From Streptomyces fulvoviolaceus (GTDB lineage Bacteria; Actinomycetota; Actinomycetes; Streptomycetales; Streptomycetaceae), in NCBI RefSeq assembly GCF_000718165.1, contig NZ_JOEY01000017.1:62001-126000 (forward strand): DNA of 64,000 nt, read 5' to 3'. The position numbers and the translations under genes are program-made. The notes beneath the pieces are model-generated. The model ran no database searches and was not told where the DNA came from. It saw only the letters and a list, made by a program, of their open reading frames with translations. This document shows positions 1 through 8,367 of this stretch, one piece after another. Position 1 is the first letter of the stretch; each line of letters begins with the position of its first letter.

Positions 1-2304
1 TGCTGTCACCACCGCTGCCTGCGGCCTTATCGGCAGCCGGTTCACGGGGCGGCCCGTGGCGGCCCGTACGGCCGCGGCGATGGCCGCCGGGGAGGTCACG
101 ACCGGCACCGCGCTGGCCGCCTTCGCCCCGAAGGGGGCGACCACGTCACGTTCCTCGACGAGCTTGACGATCCGGATGTCCGGCGCGTCCAGGGCCGTCG
201 GCAGCGCGTAACCCGTCAGGTCCGGGTGACGGATCAGCCCGCGCGCGGAGCGCAGGTTCTCGGTCAGCGCGATGCCCACGCCCTGCGTGACGCCCGCCTC
301 GATGCGGGCCTCCAGCTGGGCGGGGTTGAGCACCCGGCCGACGTCCTGGGCGAGCGCCAGCTCGACCACGCGTACCGAACCCAGTTCGATGTCGACGTCC
401 ACCACCGCGCGGATCGCGCAGAAGGCGAGCCCCACGAAGGCGTCGCCCTGGCCCGTCTCGTCCAGGGGTTCCGTCGGGTGCGGGCGGCATTGGGCCGTGG
501 CCCAGAGTTCCTTGCCGTCCATCGCCTCGGTCACGGTCGTCGACAGGACCCCGTCGTACGAGGTGATCTTGCCGTCGGTGATCTGGAGCAGCTCCGTGGA
601 CATGCCGAACTTGTGCGCCAGGGGCTGGAGCAGTTGCGTGCGGACCATTTTCGCCGCGCGTTCCACCGCGCCGCCGGACACCCACGTGTGGCGGCCGCGG
701 CAGCCCGGGCCGGCCGGCGGCTGGTCGGTGTCGACCGGGGCCACGTGGACCTCGTCGATGCCGAGCGTGTCCTGGACGATCTGGCGGGCCAGAGTGGTGA
801 AGCCCTGGCCGGTCTCGACGGCCGCGCACAGCACCGTCGCCACGCCGTCCTGGACGCGTACGGTCGCCGTGGAGACCTCGTCCGCGCCCTCCGCGCCGAG
901 CATGTGCACCATGCCCAGGCCGTAGCCGACGCCCCGGCGCACCGCGCCCGGTTCGCCCGCGCCCTCGGGGCCGCCGGGCAGCAGCCACTCGTCCTCGGGG
1001 GTGTCCTTGGGCAGCGTCGGGAGCGGGAAGTCCCGTACGGCCTGCAGGAGTTCGGCCACCGGGGCCGGGCAGGTCACGGTCTGGCCGGTCGGGAGGACGT
1101 CTCCCGTGGCCAGGACGTTCTGCAGGCGCAACTCCGCCGGGTCGATGCCCAGCTTCTTCGCCAGCTTGTCCATCTGCGCCTCGTAGGCGGCGCACACCTG
1201 CATCGCGCCCTCGCCGCGTACGTGGCCGGAGGGCGGGTTGTTGGTGCGTACGGCCCAGCCCTCGATGAAGGCGTTCGGGACGATGTACGGGCCGCAGGCG
1301 AACGACACCGCGGCGGCCAGCGCCTCCGAGGAGGTGTCGGCGTAGGCGCCCGAGTCGAGCAGGATCTGCGCCTCGACCTTCACCAGCTTGCCCTCGGCGT
1401 CGGCGTGGTGGCGGTATCTCAGCAGGGTCGGGTGGCGGTGGGCGTGGCCGAGGAAGGACTCCTCGCGCGTCGCCGTGAGCTTCACCGGGCAGCCCGTCTT
1501 CAACGCCAGCAGGCCGAGCGGGAGTTGGAAGCCCTGGTCCTCGCGGTCGGCGGTGGCACCGGGGACACCGGTGACGACGACCTTCACGCGCTCGGGCTCC
1601 AGGCCGTAGCAGGCGGCGGCCGTGTCGCGGTCGGTGTGCGGGTCGGTGGAGGCCAGGTAGAGCTCGACGCCGCCGTCGGGGCGGGGCACGGCGAGGCCGG
1701 CCTCGGCACCGATGGGGGCGGGGTCCTGGCGGCCGATGCGGTACAGGCCCTCGACCACGACCTCGCCGGCCGCGTCGGGGTCGCCGTGCCGCAGCGGGAT
1801 GTGCCGGACCAGGTTGCCGTCGGGGTGCAGGGGCTCGGCCTCGAAGGCCTGCTCCGGGTCGGTCACCGGGTCGAGTACTTCGTACTCGACGATGACGGCG
1901 GCGGCGGCCATGCGCGCGGTGTCGGGGTGGTCGGCGGCGACGGCCGCGATGGGCTCGCCGTGGTGCCGTACGACCTCGGAGGCGAACAGCGGGCGGTCGG
2001 CCCTGCCGCGGCCGTAGTGGGCGGAACCCGGCACGTCCTCGTGCGTGACGACCGCGCGGACGCCGGGCATCTCACGCGCGTGAGTCGTGTCGATGGACAC
2101 GATGCGCGCGTGCGCGTGCGGGGAGCGCAGGACGGCCGCCCACAGCAGGCCCTCGGCCCACAGGTCGGCCGCGTACGGGAAGGTGCCCTCGGTCTTCGCG
2201 CGCGCGTCGGCCGGCCGCAAGGACACGCCGAGGCCGTGCGGGATCGGCTCGGGGGCGGGTGCTGCCTCCGCGGGGGTGGTCGCGGTGGCGGCTTCGTTGC
2301 TCAC
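1..2304 (-). CDS. Xanthine dehydrogenase-family molybdopterin-binding subunit, 3' end cut by window edge
   Basis: Large molybdenum-cofactor subunit of a cytoplasmic xanthine dehydrogenase/aldehyde oxidase-type hydroxylase; 768 codons are visible and the last few probably lie left of the window. The start is GTG at 2304, sharing the four bases GTGA with the stop of the 2Fe-2S gene, so the two are translationally coupled. An N-terminal aldehyde oxidase a/b hammerhead-type domain (about residues 15-140) is followed by the molybdopterin-binding region with family blocks such as TGQGFTTLARQI and CRGRHTWVSGG. It is the third gene of an operon in the order FAD, 2Fe-2S, molybdenum subunit. Oddity: at the C-terminal block where the family has KGxGEPP, with the catalytic glutamate, the sequence reads GAKAASAVP. 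The position matching the glutamate is alanine, about residue 732. The substrate is therefore uncertain. Confidence 0.9.
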   Translation of the reverse strand, partial: MSNEAATATTPAEAAPAPEPIPHGLGVSLRPADARAKTEGTFPYAADLWAEGLLWAAVLRSPHAHARIVSIDTTHAREMPGVRAVVTHEDVPGSAHYGRGRADRPLFASEVVRHHGEPIAAVAADHPDTARMAAAAVIVEYEVLDPVTDPEQAFEAEPLHPDGNLVRHIPLRHGDPDAAGEVVVEGLYRIGRQDPAPIGAEAGLAVPRPDGGVELYLASTDPHTDRDTAAACYGLEPERVKVVVTGVPGATADREDQGFQLPLGLLALKTGCPVKLTATREESFLGHAHRHPTLLRYRHHADAEGKLVKVEAQILLDSGAYADTSSEALAAAVSFACGPYIVPNAFIEGWAVRTNNPPSGHVRGEGAMQVCAAYEAQMDKLAKKLGIDPAELRLQNVLATGDVLPTGQTVTCPAPVAELLQAVRDFPLPTLPKDTPEDEWLLPGGPEGAGEPGAVRRGVGYGLGMVHMLGAEGADEVSTATVRVQDGVATVLCAAVETGQGFTTLARQIVQDTLGIDEVHVAPVDTDQPPAGPGCRGRHTWVSGGAVERAAKMVRTQLLQPLAHKFGMSTELLQITDGKITSYDGVLSTTVTEAMDGKELWATAQCRPHPTEPLDETGQGDAFVGLAFCAIRAVVDVDIELGSVRVVELALAQDVGRVLNPAQLEARIEAGVTQGVGIALTENLRSARGLIRHPDLTGYALPTALDAPDIRIVKLVEERDVVAPFGAKAASAVPVVTSPAAIAAAVRAATGRPVNRLPIRPQAAVVTA

Positions 2305-3830
2305 GCCTGGCCTCCGTCCTGTCCGTACGCCTGCTCATGCGGGTTCGGCGCTCCCGGTGGGCCCGGGGCTTCGAACGCCGACGGGTTGACGCCGCCTGCT
2401 CCCGGGCCCGCCTGATGGGGAATACGGGCCTCGTCGCCGTCCTGTTCGGAGTCGGGGGCCGCGTGGTGGGCCTCGCGCTCGGCGACGACCTCCTTGACGG
2501 CCTCGACCACGCCCCGGTAGCCGGAGCAGCGGCACAGGTTGCCGCACAGCGCCTGGCGGGTCTCCATCTCGGACGGCGCCGGGTTGCCCTCCAGGAGGTC
2601 GTGCACGGTCATCGCCATGCCCGGCACGCAGAAGCCGCACTGCACGGCACCGCACCGGGCGAGCGCCCGCTGCACGTCCGAGGGCTGTCCGTCCTCGGCC
2701 AGACCCTCGACCGTGCGGACCTCGCTGCCGGCGGCGGTCACGGCCGGCACCAGGCAGGAGGCGACGAGCCGTCCGTCGACCTGGACGTTGCAGGCCCCGC
2801 ACTCGCCCTGCGAGCAGCCGTCCTTGGCGCCCGCGAGGCCGAGCCGCTCCCGCAGCACGTAGAGCAGCGACTCGCCGATCCACGCGTCGGAGACGGGACG
2901 GTCGACGCCGTTGACGCGCAGCACGTAGGAGGCGAGGGGGTGTTCCTCGCCGGTGGGCGCGGGCGTGTCGTCGTGCTCCTCGGCGGCTTCCGCCTCGGGC
3001 TCCGCAGAAGGCTCAGCGGCCTCTTCAGCGTCCTCAACGACCTCCGGAGCACCCGAGGCCTCCTCGGCCGCCTCACCGGCGCTGTGCGGGGCCCGTGAGG
3101 CCGCTACGGCGGACACGACGGGTTCGGCGGGCTGCTCGGGTTCGTGCGCTCGCGGCTGCTCGGGCTCGTGCTCGGCCGGAACGGGCTCCACGCGCGTGTG
3201 GGACGCCGGGTCGGCGGGTGCCGTGTGCAGGTGGGCCGCCGGCGCGGGCTGCTCGTGCGCGGGCTCCTCCGCGGGCGGCTCCTGCCCCCACGGCTGCCCC
3301 GCCGCCTCCGTCGCCCAGGGCGCGGCCGCGCCGCCGGGGAGCGTGGCCGGCGGGGTGCCGCCCCACTGCTCGACCAGGGAGGAGGTGGTGAACTCGCCCG
3401 ATTCATCCGGGATGTCACCGCCGGCGACGGGGATCGACCACTGTCCGGTCACGTCGTGGCCCGGCGCCGCCGCGGTCTCCTCGACGTTCCACTGCTGAGT
3501 GGCCGCGGGGTTGTACGCGAACGAGTCGTGCCCGGTCTGCTCCTGGGGCACGGCGTTCGGGTCGGGCCACCGGTCGCCGTCGGCGGGCACGGCCCAGGTG
3601 CCCGTGGCCGCCGGGTCGTCGGTCCCGGTGGCGGGTGTGACCGTTATCGGCGGGGGCACATAGCCGTGACCGGGTGCGGCGAGCGGGTCGGCAGAGGCGA
3701 GGAGGGCCTCGATGCCTCCTTCGGGGAGTTTCACGAAGGCGGTGGCGCCGTCGTCGTAGTCGCCCTGGGGCAGCGGGTCCCAGCGGCCCCCGCTCCTGGG
3801 CGTGCCCTCTCCGTGCTGGTCGTCGCTCAT
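2301..3830 (-). CDS. 2Fe-2S subunit of the molybdenum hydroxylase with a long low-complexity N-terminus
   Basis: Electron-transfer subunit of the xanthine dehydrogenase-type complex, 509 residues. Only about residues 315-460 form the usual two-cluster ferredoxin module. The plant-type cluster motif CSQGECGAC (about 339-347, with a further Cys near 359) is followed by the helical cluster motifs CGFC (about 397) and CGNLCRC (about 430). The family is normally 150-200 residues, so this one carries an extra 310 residues rich in Pro, Glu and Ala, and a 60-residue tail. The start is ATG at 3830, inside the ATGA overlap with the preceding FAD subunit gene; this overlap decides the start, although the frame stays open further upstream. 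The extension looks disordered and I recognise no domain in it. Confidence 0.9.
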   Translation of the reverse strand: MSDDQHGEGTPRSGGRWDPLPQGDYDDGATAFVKLPEGGIEALLASADPLAAPGHGYVPPPITVTPATGTDDPAATGTWAVPADGDRWPDPNAVPQEQTGHDSFAYNPAATQQWNVEETAAAPGHDVTGQWSIPVAGGDIPDESGEFTTSSLVEQWGGTPPATLPGGAAAPWATEAAGQPWGQEPPAEEPAHEQPAPAAHLHTAPADPASHTRVEPVPAEHEPEQPRAHEPEQPAEPVVSAVAASRAPHSAGEAAEEASGAPEVVEDAEEAAEPSAEPEAEAAEEHDDTPAPTGEEHPLASYVLRVNGVDRPVSDAWIGESLLYVLRERLGLAGAKDGCSQGECGACNVQVDGRLVASCLVPAVTAAGSEVRTVEGLAEDGQPSDVQRALARCGAVQCGFCVPGMAMTVHDLLEGNPAPSEMETRQALCGNLCRCSGYRGVVEAVKEVVAEREAHHAAPDSEQDGDEARIPHQAGPGAGGVNPSAFEAPGPPGAPNPHEQAYGQDGGQA

Positions 3831-4720
3831 GACAGTGCCCTCCCCAGTGCTCGTCGGGCCAGCGCGGCGACGGTGCGCCGCAGGTGCAGTACGGCGGGCG
3901 GATGCTGCGGTACGGAGCCGTCCTCGGCCGGGGCCGGGTCGGGGATGCAGGCCGCGGCGACGTACTCCCCGAAGGCGGTGAGCGCCTCCGGGACGATCGC
4001 CCGGTTGTTGTCCCAGTCGATGAGCCGGCCGACCCACTGCTCGGCGTCCAGGGGCCGCAGCGGCATCGGCGCTATGGCTCCGACGGCGCACCTGACTCCG
4101 CGCCGGGCGGGGTCGAGGACCAGGGCGACGGAGGCCATCGCGCGCCCGGGACCGGTGCGGCCGGTCGCCTTGAGGAAGACCTGCGGCGCGTGCAACAGCG
4201 GCACGCGCACGTAGCCGATGAGTTCGCCGGCGCGCAGCATCTCCATGCCGGCCAGCAGGTGCGAGACCGGCACCTCGCGGCGGGCCCCGCCCTGGCCCGC
4301 GATGATCAGCGTCGCCTCCAGGGCGGCCAGCACGGGCAGCGCGTCCCCGGTGGGGGACGCCGAGGCGATGTTGCCGCCCAGGGTGCCCGCGTTGCGGATC
4401 TGCGGCGGACCGGCGGCGCGGGCCGAGGCGGCGAGGGCGGGGATGAGGGCGGCGAAGTCGGGGCGGCCCATCCGCGCGTGGGTGAGGCCCGCGCCGAGCA
4501 GGGCGTGCCCGTCCTGGTACTGCCAGCCGCGGATCTCGCTGATCCGGCCGAGGCCGACCAGTGCGGCGGGCCTGAGCTGACCGGAGTTGACGGAGGCCAT
4601 CAGGTCGGTGCCGCCCGCGACGGGCACGGCGGCGGGCACGGCGGCGAGTGCCGCCACGGCCTCGTCCAGCGTTGTGGGCAGCGTGACGGACTGCGCCGCC
4701 TGCGGTGCGTGCGTGGTCAA
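3827..4720 (-). CDS. FAD-binding subunit of the molybdenum hydroxylase
   Basis: Medium, FAD-carrying subunit of the xanthine dehydrogenase-type complex (PCMH-type FAD fold), 297 residues. It passes electrons from the iron-sulfur clusters to the final acceptor. The diagnostic flavin-binding blocks are VPVAGGTDLM near residue 30 and RNAGTLGGNI near residue 110; a CO dehydrogenase flavoprotein-like C-terminal domain follows. I chose the TTG at 4720 because a GGAAGGGG ribosome-binding sequence precedes it and the protein then begins just before the conserved start of the fold; the open frame continues to 4840 without a better signal. It is the first gene of the three-gene operon. The 256 bases upstream (4721-4976) separate it from the hexosaminidase gene and show no clear promoter or terminator. 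Confidence 0.88.
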   Translation of the reverse strand: MTTHAPQAAQSVTLPTTLDEAVAALAAVPAAVPVAGGTDLMASVNSGQLRPAALVGLGRISEIRGWQYQDGHALLGAGLTHARMGRPDFAALIPALAASARAAGPPQIRNAGTLGGNIASASPTGDALPVLAALEATLIIAGQGGARREVPVSHLLAGMEMLRAGELIGYVRVPLLHAPQVFLKATGRTGPGRAMASVALVLDPARRGVRCAVGAIAPMPLRPLDAEQWVGRLIDWDNNRAIVPEALTAFGEYVAAACIPDPAPAEDGSVPQHPPAVLHLRRTVAALARRALGRALS

Positions 4721-4976
4721 ACCGGCTACCCCTTCCCGCTGCCCCACCTGGTCCCACCTGTGCTGCCGTACGGTACGTGCTGACAGGGCGGACGTGGCAA
4801 CTCTGGCACATCTTCGCAACACGCGAAGACAGGGGTCCACTAGGAGGCATTCGCCCGCCTCACCTGGGACATGGTCCGTTTTGGTACGGCATCACCGGCG
4901 CATGTCGATTGACACTCTTCGGTGACTCTTGGGGTCTTTTTCCGTATCTGTTCGGACACATGCCCGTTCAGGAGGC

Positions 4977-6617
4977 CTACCTGTTCGGGGGCGGCCCCTC
5001 GATCGGGCGACCGAGCACCCCGGGGCGCCGCTGCCACGGCAACGGCCCCGCGGGCGGCCGGTAGGCGACGCCCAGGGCGTCAAGTCGGCGGTAGTGGGCG
5101 GCCATCCGCCGCTCGAAGTCGCCGAAGTCCCGTTCCGCCGGGGCGGGCAAGGCACTCCAGGCCACCTCGGCGAAGGCCGTGAGCCGCGGGAACGTCTGGT
5201 AGTCCACGCGCGCGGGGTCCTCCATCACCTCGGTCCACACGTTGGACTGCGCGCCGAGGACGTGCGCCGCCTCCGCCGAAGTCAGCTCCGGTGGAACGGG
5301 CTCGAACCGATACACGTCCTCCAGGGTGCGGACGTAGCCGATGGGGACCGGCTCGTCCGCGCCCGGGGCCTGCCGGTGGTCCAAGTACACCTGCTGCTCG
5401 GGGCACATGACGACGTCGTGGCCGGCCCGCGCGGCCGCGATCCCGCCCTGGTAGCCGCGCCACGAGGACACGGCCGCCCCGTCGGCCAGCCCGCCCTCCA
5501 GGATCTCGTCCCAGCCGATGAGCCTGCGGCCGCGCGCGGTGAGCCACTTGTCGAAGTGTCCGATGAACCAGGACTGCAGCTCGTCCTCGTCCGCGAGCCC
5601 GAGTTCCTTGATGCGGGCCTGTGCGGTGGGCGACTGCCGCCACTGGTCCTTGAGGCATTCGTCACCGCCGACGTGAATGAACTCCGAGGGGAACAGGTCG
5701 AGGAGTTCCTCGAACACCCCCTCGTAGAAGCGCAGGGTGTTGTCAGTGGGGGCGAGTACGTTCGGAGAGATGCCCCAGGTGTCCCAGACGGAGAGGGAGG
5801 GCGCGCCTTCCATGGATGCAGCGATGACGTCGGTGTTGCCGAGTTCCGGGTACGCGGCGATGGCGGCCTGCGAGTGGCCGGGTACGTCGATTTCGGGGAC
5901 GACGGTGATATGCCGCTCGGCGGCGTAGGCGACGATCTCCCGGATGTCGTCCTGGGTGTAGTAGCCACCGTGCGGCTTCTCCTCCCACAGCGGGGAGGCC
6001 CGGTGGCCGAATTTCGTGCGTGATCGCCAGGAACCGGTCTCGGTCAGCTTCGGGTACCGCTGGATCTCGACGCGCCAGCCCTGGTCGTCCGTCAAGTGGA
6101 AGTGGAAGACGTTGAGTTTGTGCGCGGCCATCAGGTCGAGGTAGCGCAGGACTCCGTCCTTGGGCATGAAGTGCCGGGCCACGTCGAGCATGAGGCCGCG
6201 CCAGCCGAACCTGGGCGCGTCCTCGATCGTGACGTGCGGCACGGCCCAGGTGCGGTCGCGACCGAGCGGGGCCCTGCGATACGCGTCAGGGCCGAGGAGC
6301 TGACGCAGTGTCTGGGCGCCCCAGAAGACACCGGCCGCGCTGCCGCCCTCGATGAGGACGCCGGTCGGGTCGCTGACGAGGCGGTACTCCTCGGGGCCCA
6401 GTCCGGGGTCGAGCTGGAGCCCGATGCCGTCGCCCTCGGTGTCGTCGAGCTCCCACCCCTCGCGCAGCGGCAGGCCGGTGGCCTGGCACAGGACGGTGCG
6501 CAGCCAGTGGCCGACGCCCTCCGTCGCGGTGCCGGCGTAGAGCTGCGAGTGCGCTGTCAGCCGCACCTCGCCGGAACCGGCGACGACGCTGCGAGGTGCC
6601 GGAATCAGTTCAGTCAC
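4977..6617 (-). CDS. Beta-N-acetylhexosaminidase, glycoside hydrolase family 20
   Basis: 546-residue GH20 enzyme that releases terminal N-acetylglucosamine from chitobiose-like substrates by substrate-assisted catalysis. The N-terminal GH20b domain (about 1-130) is followed by the catalytic barrel. The signature HVGGDEC near residue 320 holds the Asp-Glu catalytic pair, and WDEILEGG, SSWRGYQGG and AQSNVWTE match later strands of the barrel. No signal peptide is visible, so it should act in the cytoplasm on imported sugars. The GTG start at 6617 lies one base after the stop of the second permease gene. It is the last gene of a binding protein-permease-permease-hexosaminidase operon, an arrangement like dasABC-dasD of S. 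coelicolor, although no dasR lies next to it. I take it to be the paralogous operon near murA. Confidence 0.93.
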   Translation of the reverse strand: MTELIPAPRSVVAGSGEVRLTAHSQLYAGTATEGVGHWLRTVLCQATGLPLREGWELDDTEGDGIGLQLDPGLGPEEYRLVSDPTGVLIEGGSAAGVFWGAQTLRQLLGPDAYRRAPLGRDRTWAVPHVTIEDAPRFGWRGLMLDVARHFMPKDGVLRYLDLMAAHKLNVFHFHLTDDQGWRVEIQRYPKLTETGSWRSRTKFGHRASPLWEEKPHGGYYTQDDIREIVAYAAERHITVVPEIDVPGHSQAAIAAYPELGNTDVIAASMEGAPSLSVWDTWGISPNVLAPTDNTLRFYEGVFEELLDLFPSEFIHVGGDECLKDQWRQSPTAQARIKELGLADEDELQSWFIGHFDKWLTARGRRLIGWDEILEGGLADGAAVSSWRGYQGGIAAARAGHDVVMCPEQQVYLDHRQAPGADEPVPIGYVRTLEDVYRFEPVPPELTSAEAAHVLGAQSNVWTEVMEDPARVDYQTFPRLTAFAEVAWSALPAPAERDFGDFERRMAAHYRRLDALGVAYRPPAGPLPWQRRPGVLGRPIEGPPPNR

Positions 6618-6618
6618 G

Positions 6619-7479
6619 TCAGTCCTTAACCGCTCCGCCCAGCCCCGAGACCAGGCGTCGCTGTACGAGTACGAAGAACACCAGCACCGGAATCGTCATC
6701 ACCGTGGAGGCTGCCATGACCCCGCCCCAGTCCGGCTCGTCCGGCTTGTAGAACACCAGCAGTGCCATCGGCAGGGTCGACTGGGACGTGTCGCTGATGA
6801 TGAAGGACTTGGCGAACAGGAAGTCGTTCCAGGCCGAGATGAAGGAAAACACGCTCGTGGCCACCAGGCCGGGGAAGACGAGCGGGAAAAGGATCTGCCA
6901 CAGGAATCGCGCACGGCTCGCCCCGTCGATGTACGCGGCCTCCTCCAGCGCCTCCGGGACCGCCTTCACAAAGCCCCTCAGCATCCATATCGCGAACGGC
7001 AGCGAGAAGGCGATGTGCGGCAGGACCAGCGAGCCCAGCGTGTTCAGCAGCCCGAAGTCCCGCATCTGGAAGAACAAGGGGATCGTGAGCGCCTCCACCG
7101 GCACCATCTGGGCCACCAGAAACATGATCAGCAGGGTGGTCCGGAAGCGGAAGCGGAATCGCGTCACCGCGGTCGCCGCGAGAAACGCGATCAGCGCCGA
7201 GACGATCACGACACTGCACGCCACGACAAGGCTGTTGACGAAATACCGACCGAAATCCTGCTGCTCGAACACGCGCCGGAAGGAATCCAGCGAGGGCGAC
7301 AGCGTCCAGGGCCGCGGCTCGGTCGACTCGATCTCACCCGCCGGTTTGAAGGCGCTGAGCACCATCCAGTAGAGGGGGAAGGCGACGACGACCGCGATCA
7401 GCAGCGCCGAAGCCTCGGCGGCCAGTCGCCAGGGACGCCGTACACCCAGCCGTACCCCCATGCGAAGCAGAAGATTCAC
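6619..7479 (-). CDS. Sugar ABC transporter permease (second permease)
   Basis: 286-residue inner-membrane permease of the carbohydrate uptake type (MalG/DasC-like). It has six predicted membrane segments, the first around residues 20-40 and the last close to the C-terminus. The cytoplasmic EAA loop reads EEAAYIDGASRARFLW and docks on the shared ATPase. No ATPase gene is present in the operon; in streptomycetes the multi-sugar ATPase MsiK usually serves such importers. The start is GTG at 7479, overlapping the upstream permease stop as GTGA, behind a GGAGG sequence. An ATG at 7461 is the alternative start but has no ribosome-binding sequence. Probable substrate by context: N-acetylglucosamine oligomers. 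Confidence 0.92.
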   Translation of the reverse strand: MNLLLRMGVRLGVRRPWRLAAEASALLIAVVVAFPLYWMVLSAFKPAGEIESTEPRPWTLSPSLDSFRRVFEQQDFGRYFVNSLVVACSVVIVSALIAFLAATAVTRFRFRFRTTLLIMFLVAQMVPVEALTIPLFFQMRDFGLLNTLGSLVLPHIAFSLPFAIWMLRGFVKAVPEALEEAAYIDGASRARFLWQILFPLVFPGLVATSVFSFISAWNDFLFAKSFIISDTSQSTLPMALLVFYKPDEPDWGGVMAASTVMTIPVLVFFVLVQRRLVSGLGGAVKD

Positions 7480-8363
7480 AGTTCCTCCCCCTGCCGGCGC
7501 AGCAGCCGCAGGTACACGAGCGTCACGGCGAGCAGGATCAGCAGCATCACGATGCCGATCGCCGAGCCGAGGCTGTACTGCGAGGACGCGAACGCCTTCT
7601 GGTAGGCGTACACGTTCAGGACCAGGTTCTGGCCCGCGATGCCGCCGCCGTTCGTCATGACGTAGATCTGCGTGAAGACCTTGAAGTCCCAGATGACCGA
7701 CTGGATGGTGACGACGACCAGGATCGGCCGCAGCATCGGCGCGAGGACGGAGCGCCAGATCCGCCACTGCGAGGCGCCGTCGAGGGAGGCCGCCTCCAGG
7801 ACCTCGGCGGGTACGGCCTGGATGCCCGCGTAGACCGTGACCATCACGAACGGGAAGGAGCACCACACCACTTCGAGCAGGACGAGGAAGAAGGCACTGA
7901 GCCGTCCGTACGTCCAGGAGTAGTCGCCGAGGCCCAGCATGCGGTTCACCGGGCCGAAGTCCGGGTCGAACAGGAGCAGCCAGACCGTCGAGCCCGTGAC
8001 GGCCGGCGTCGCCCACGCACCCAGCGCGGCCAGCATCAGCGCGAGCCGCGGCACCGCACGCACGCGCGTGAGGAGCACGGCGAGCGCGCAGCCGACCGCC
8101 AGGGTGGAGACGACACAGGCCGCCGCGAAGACCACGGTCGCCAGCAGCACCTGCCAGAACTGCGGGTCCCCGAAGAGCTCCGTGTAGTTGCCGAAGCCCT
8201 CGAAGGTGGTGGGTTCACCGCCGCTGACCTGGGCCTGGGTGTACTGGAAGAACGAGATCAGACCGAGCTGGTAGATCGGGTAGAGGAGCAGCCCGCCGAG
8301 GACCACCAGCGCGGGAGCGAGGTAGAGCCAGGGGGTCCAGGCGGGCTTCGTGCGAGGATTCAC
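7476..8363 (-). CDS. Sugar ABC transporter permease (first permease)
   Basis: 295-residue membrane permease of the MalF/DasB type and partner of the following permease. A hydrophobic segment at residues 12-32 starts the membrane domain, and the coupling loop is present as LEAASLDGASQWRIWR in the second half. The GTG start at 8363 lies four bases after the stop of the substrate-binding lipoprotein gene, and its own stop overlaps the next permease start. This tight spacing means the three transport genes and the GH20 gene are very likely one transcript. Confidence 0.92.
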   Translation of the reverse strand: MNPRTKPAWTPWLYLAPALVVLGGLLLYPIYQLGLISFFQYTQAQVSGGEPTTFEGFGNYTELFGDPQFWQVLLATVVFAAACVVSTLAVGCALAVLLTRVRAVPRLALMLAALGAWATPAVTGSTVWLLLFDPDFGPVNRMLGLGDYSWTYGRLSAFFLVLLEVVWCSFPFVMVTVYAGIQAVPAEVLEAASLDGASQWRIWRSVLAPMLRPILVVVTIQSVIWDFKVFTQIYVMTNGGGIAGQNLVLNVYAYQKAFASSQYSLGSAIGIVMLLILLAVTLVYLRLLRRQGEEL

Positions 8364-8367
8364 CGGC

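Noticed and set aside
226..2415. Long plus-strand open frame opposite the molybdenum hydroxylase genes
   Set aside because: It is antisense to a clearly conserved protein, and its sequence is Arg/Gly/His/Val-rich with no recognisable domain, as expected from GC-rich DNA read on the wrong strand.
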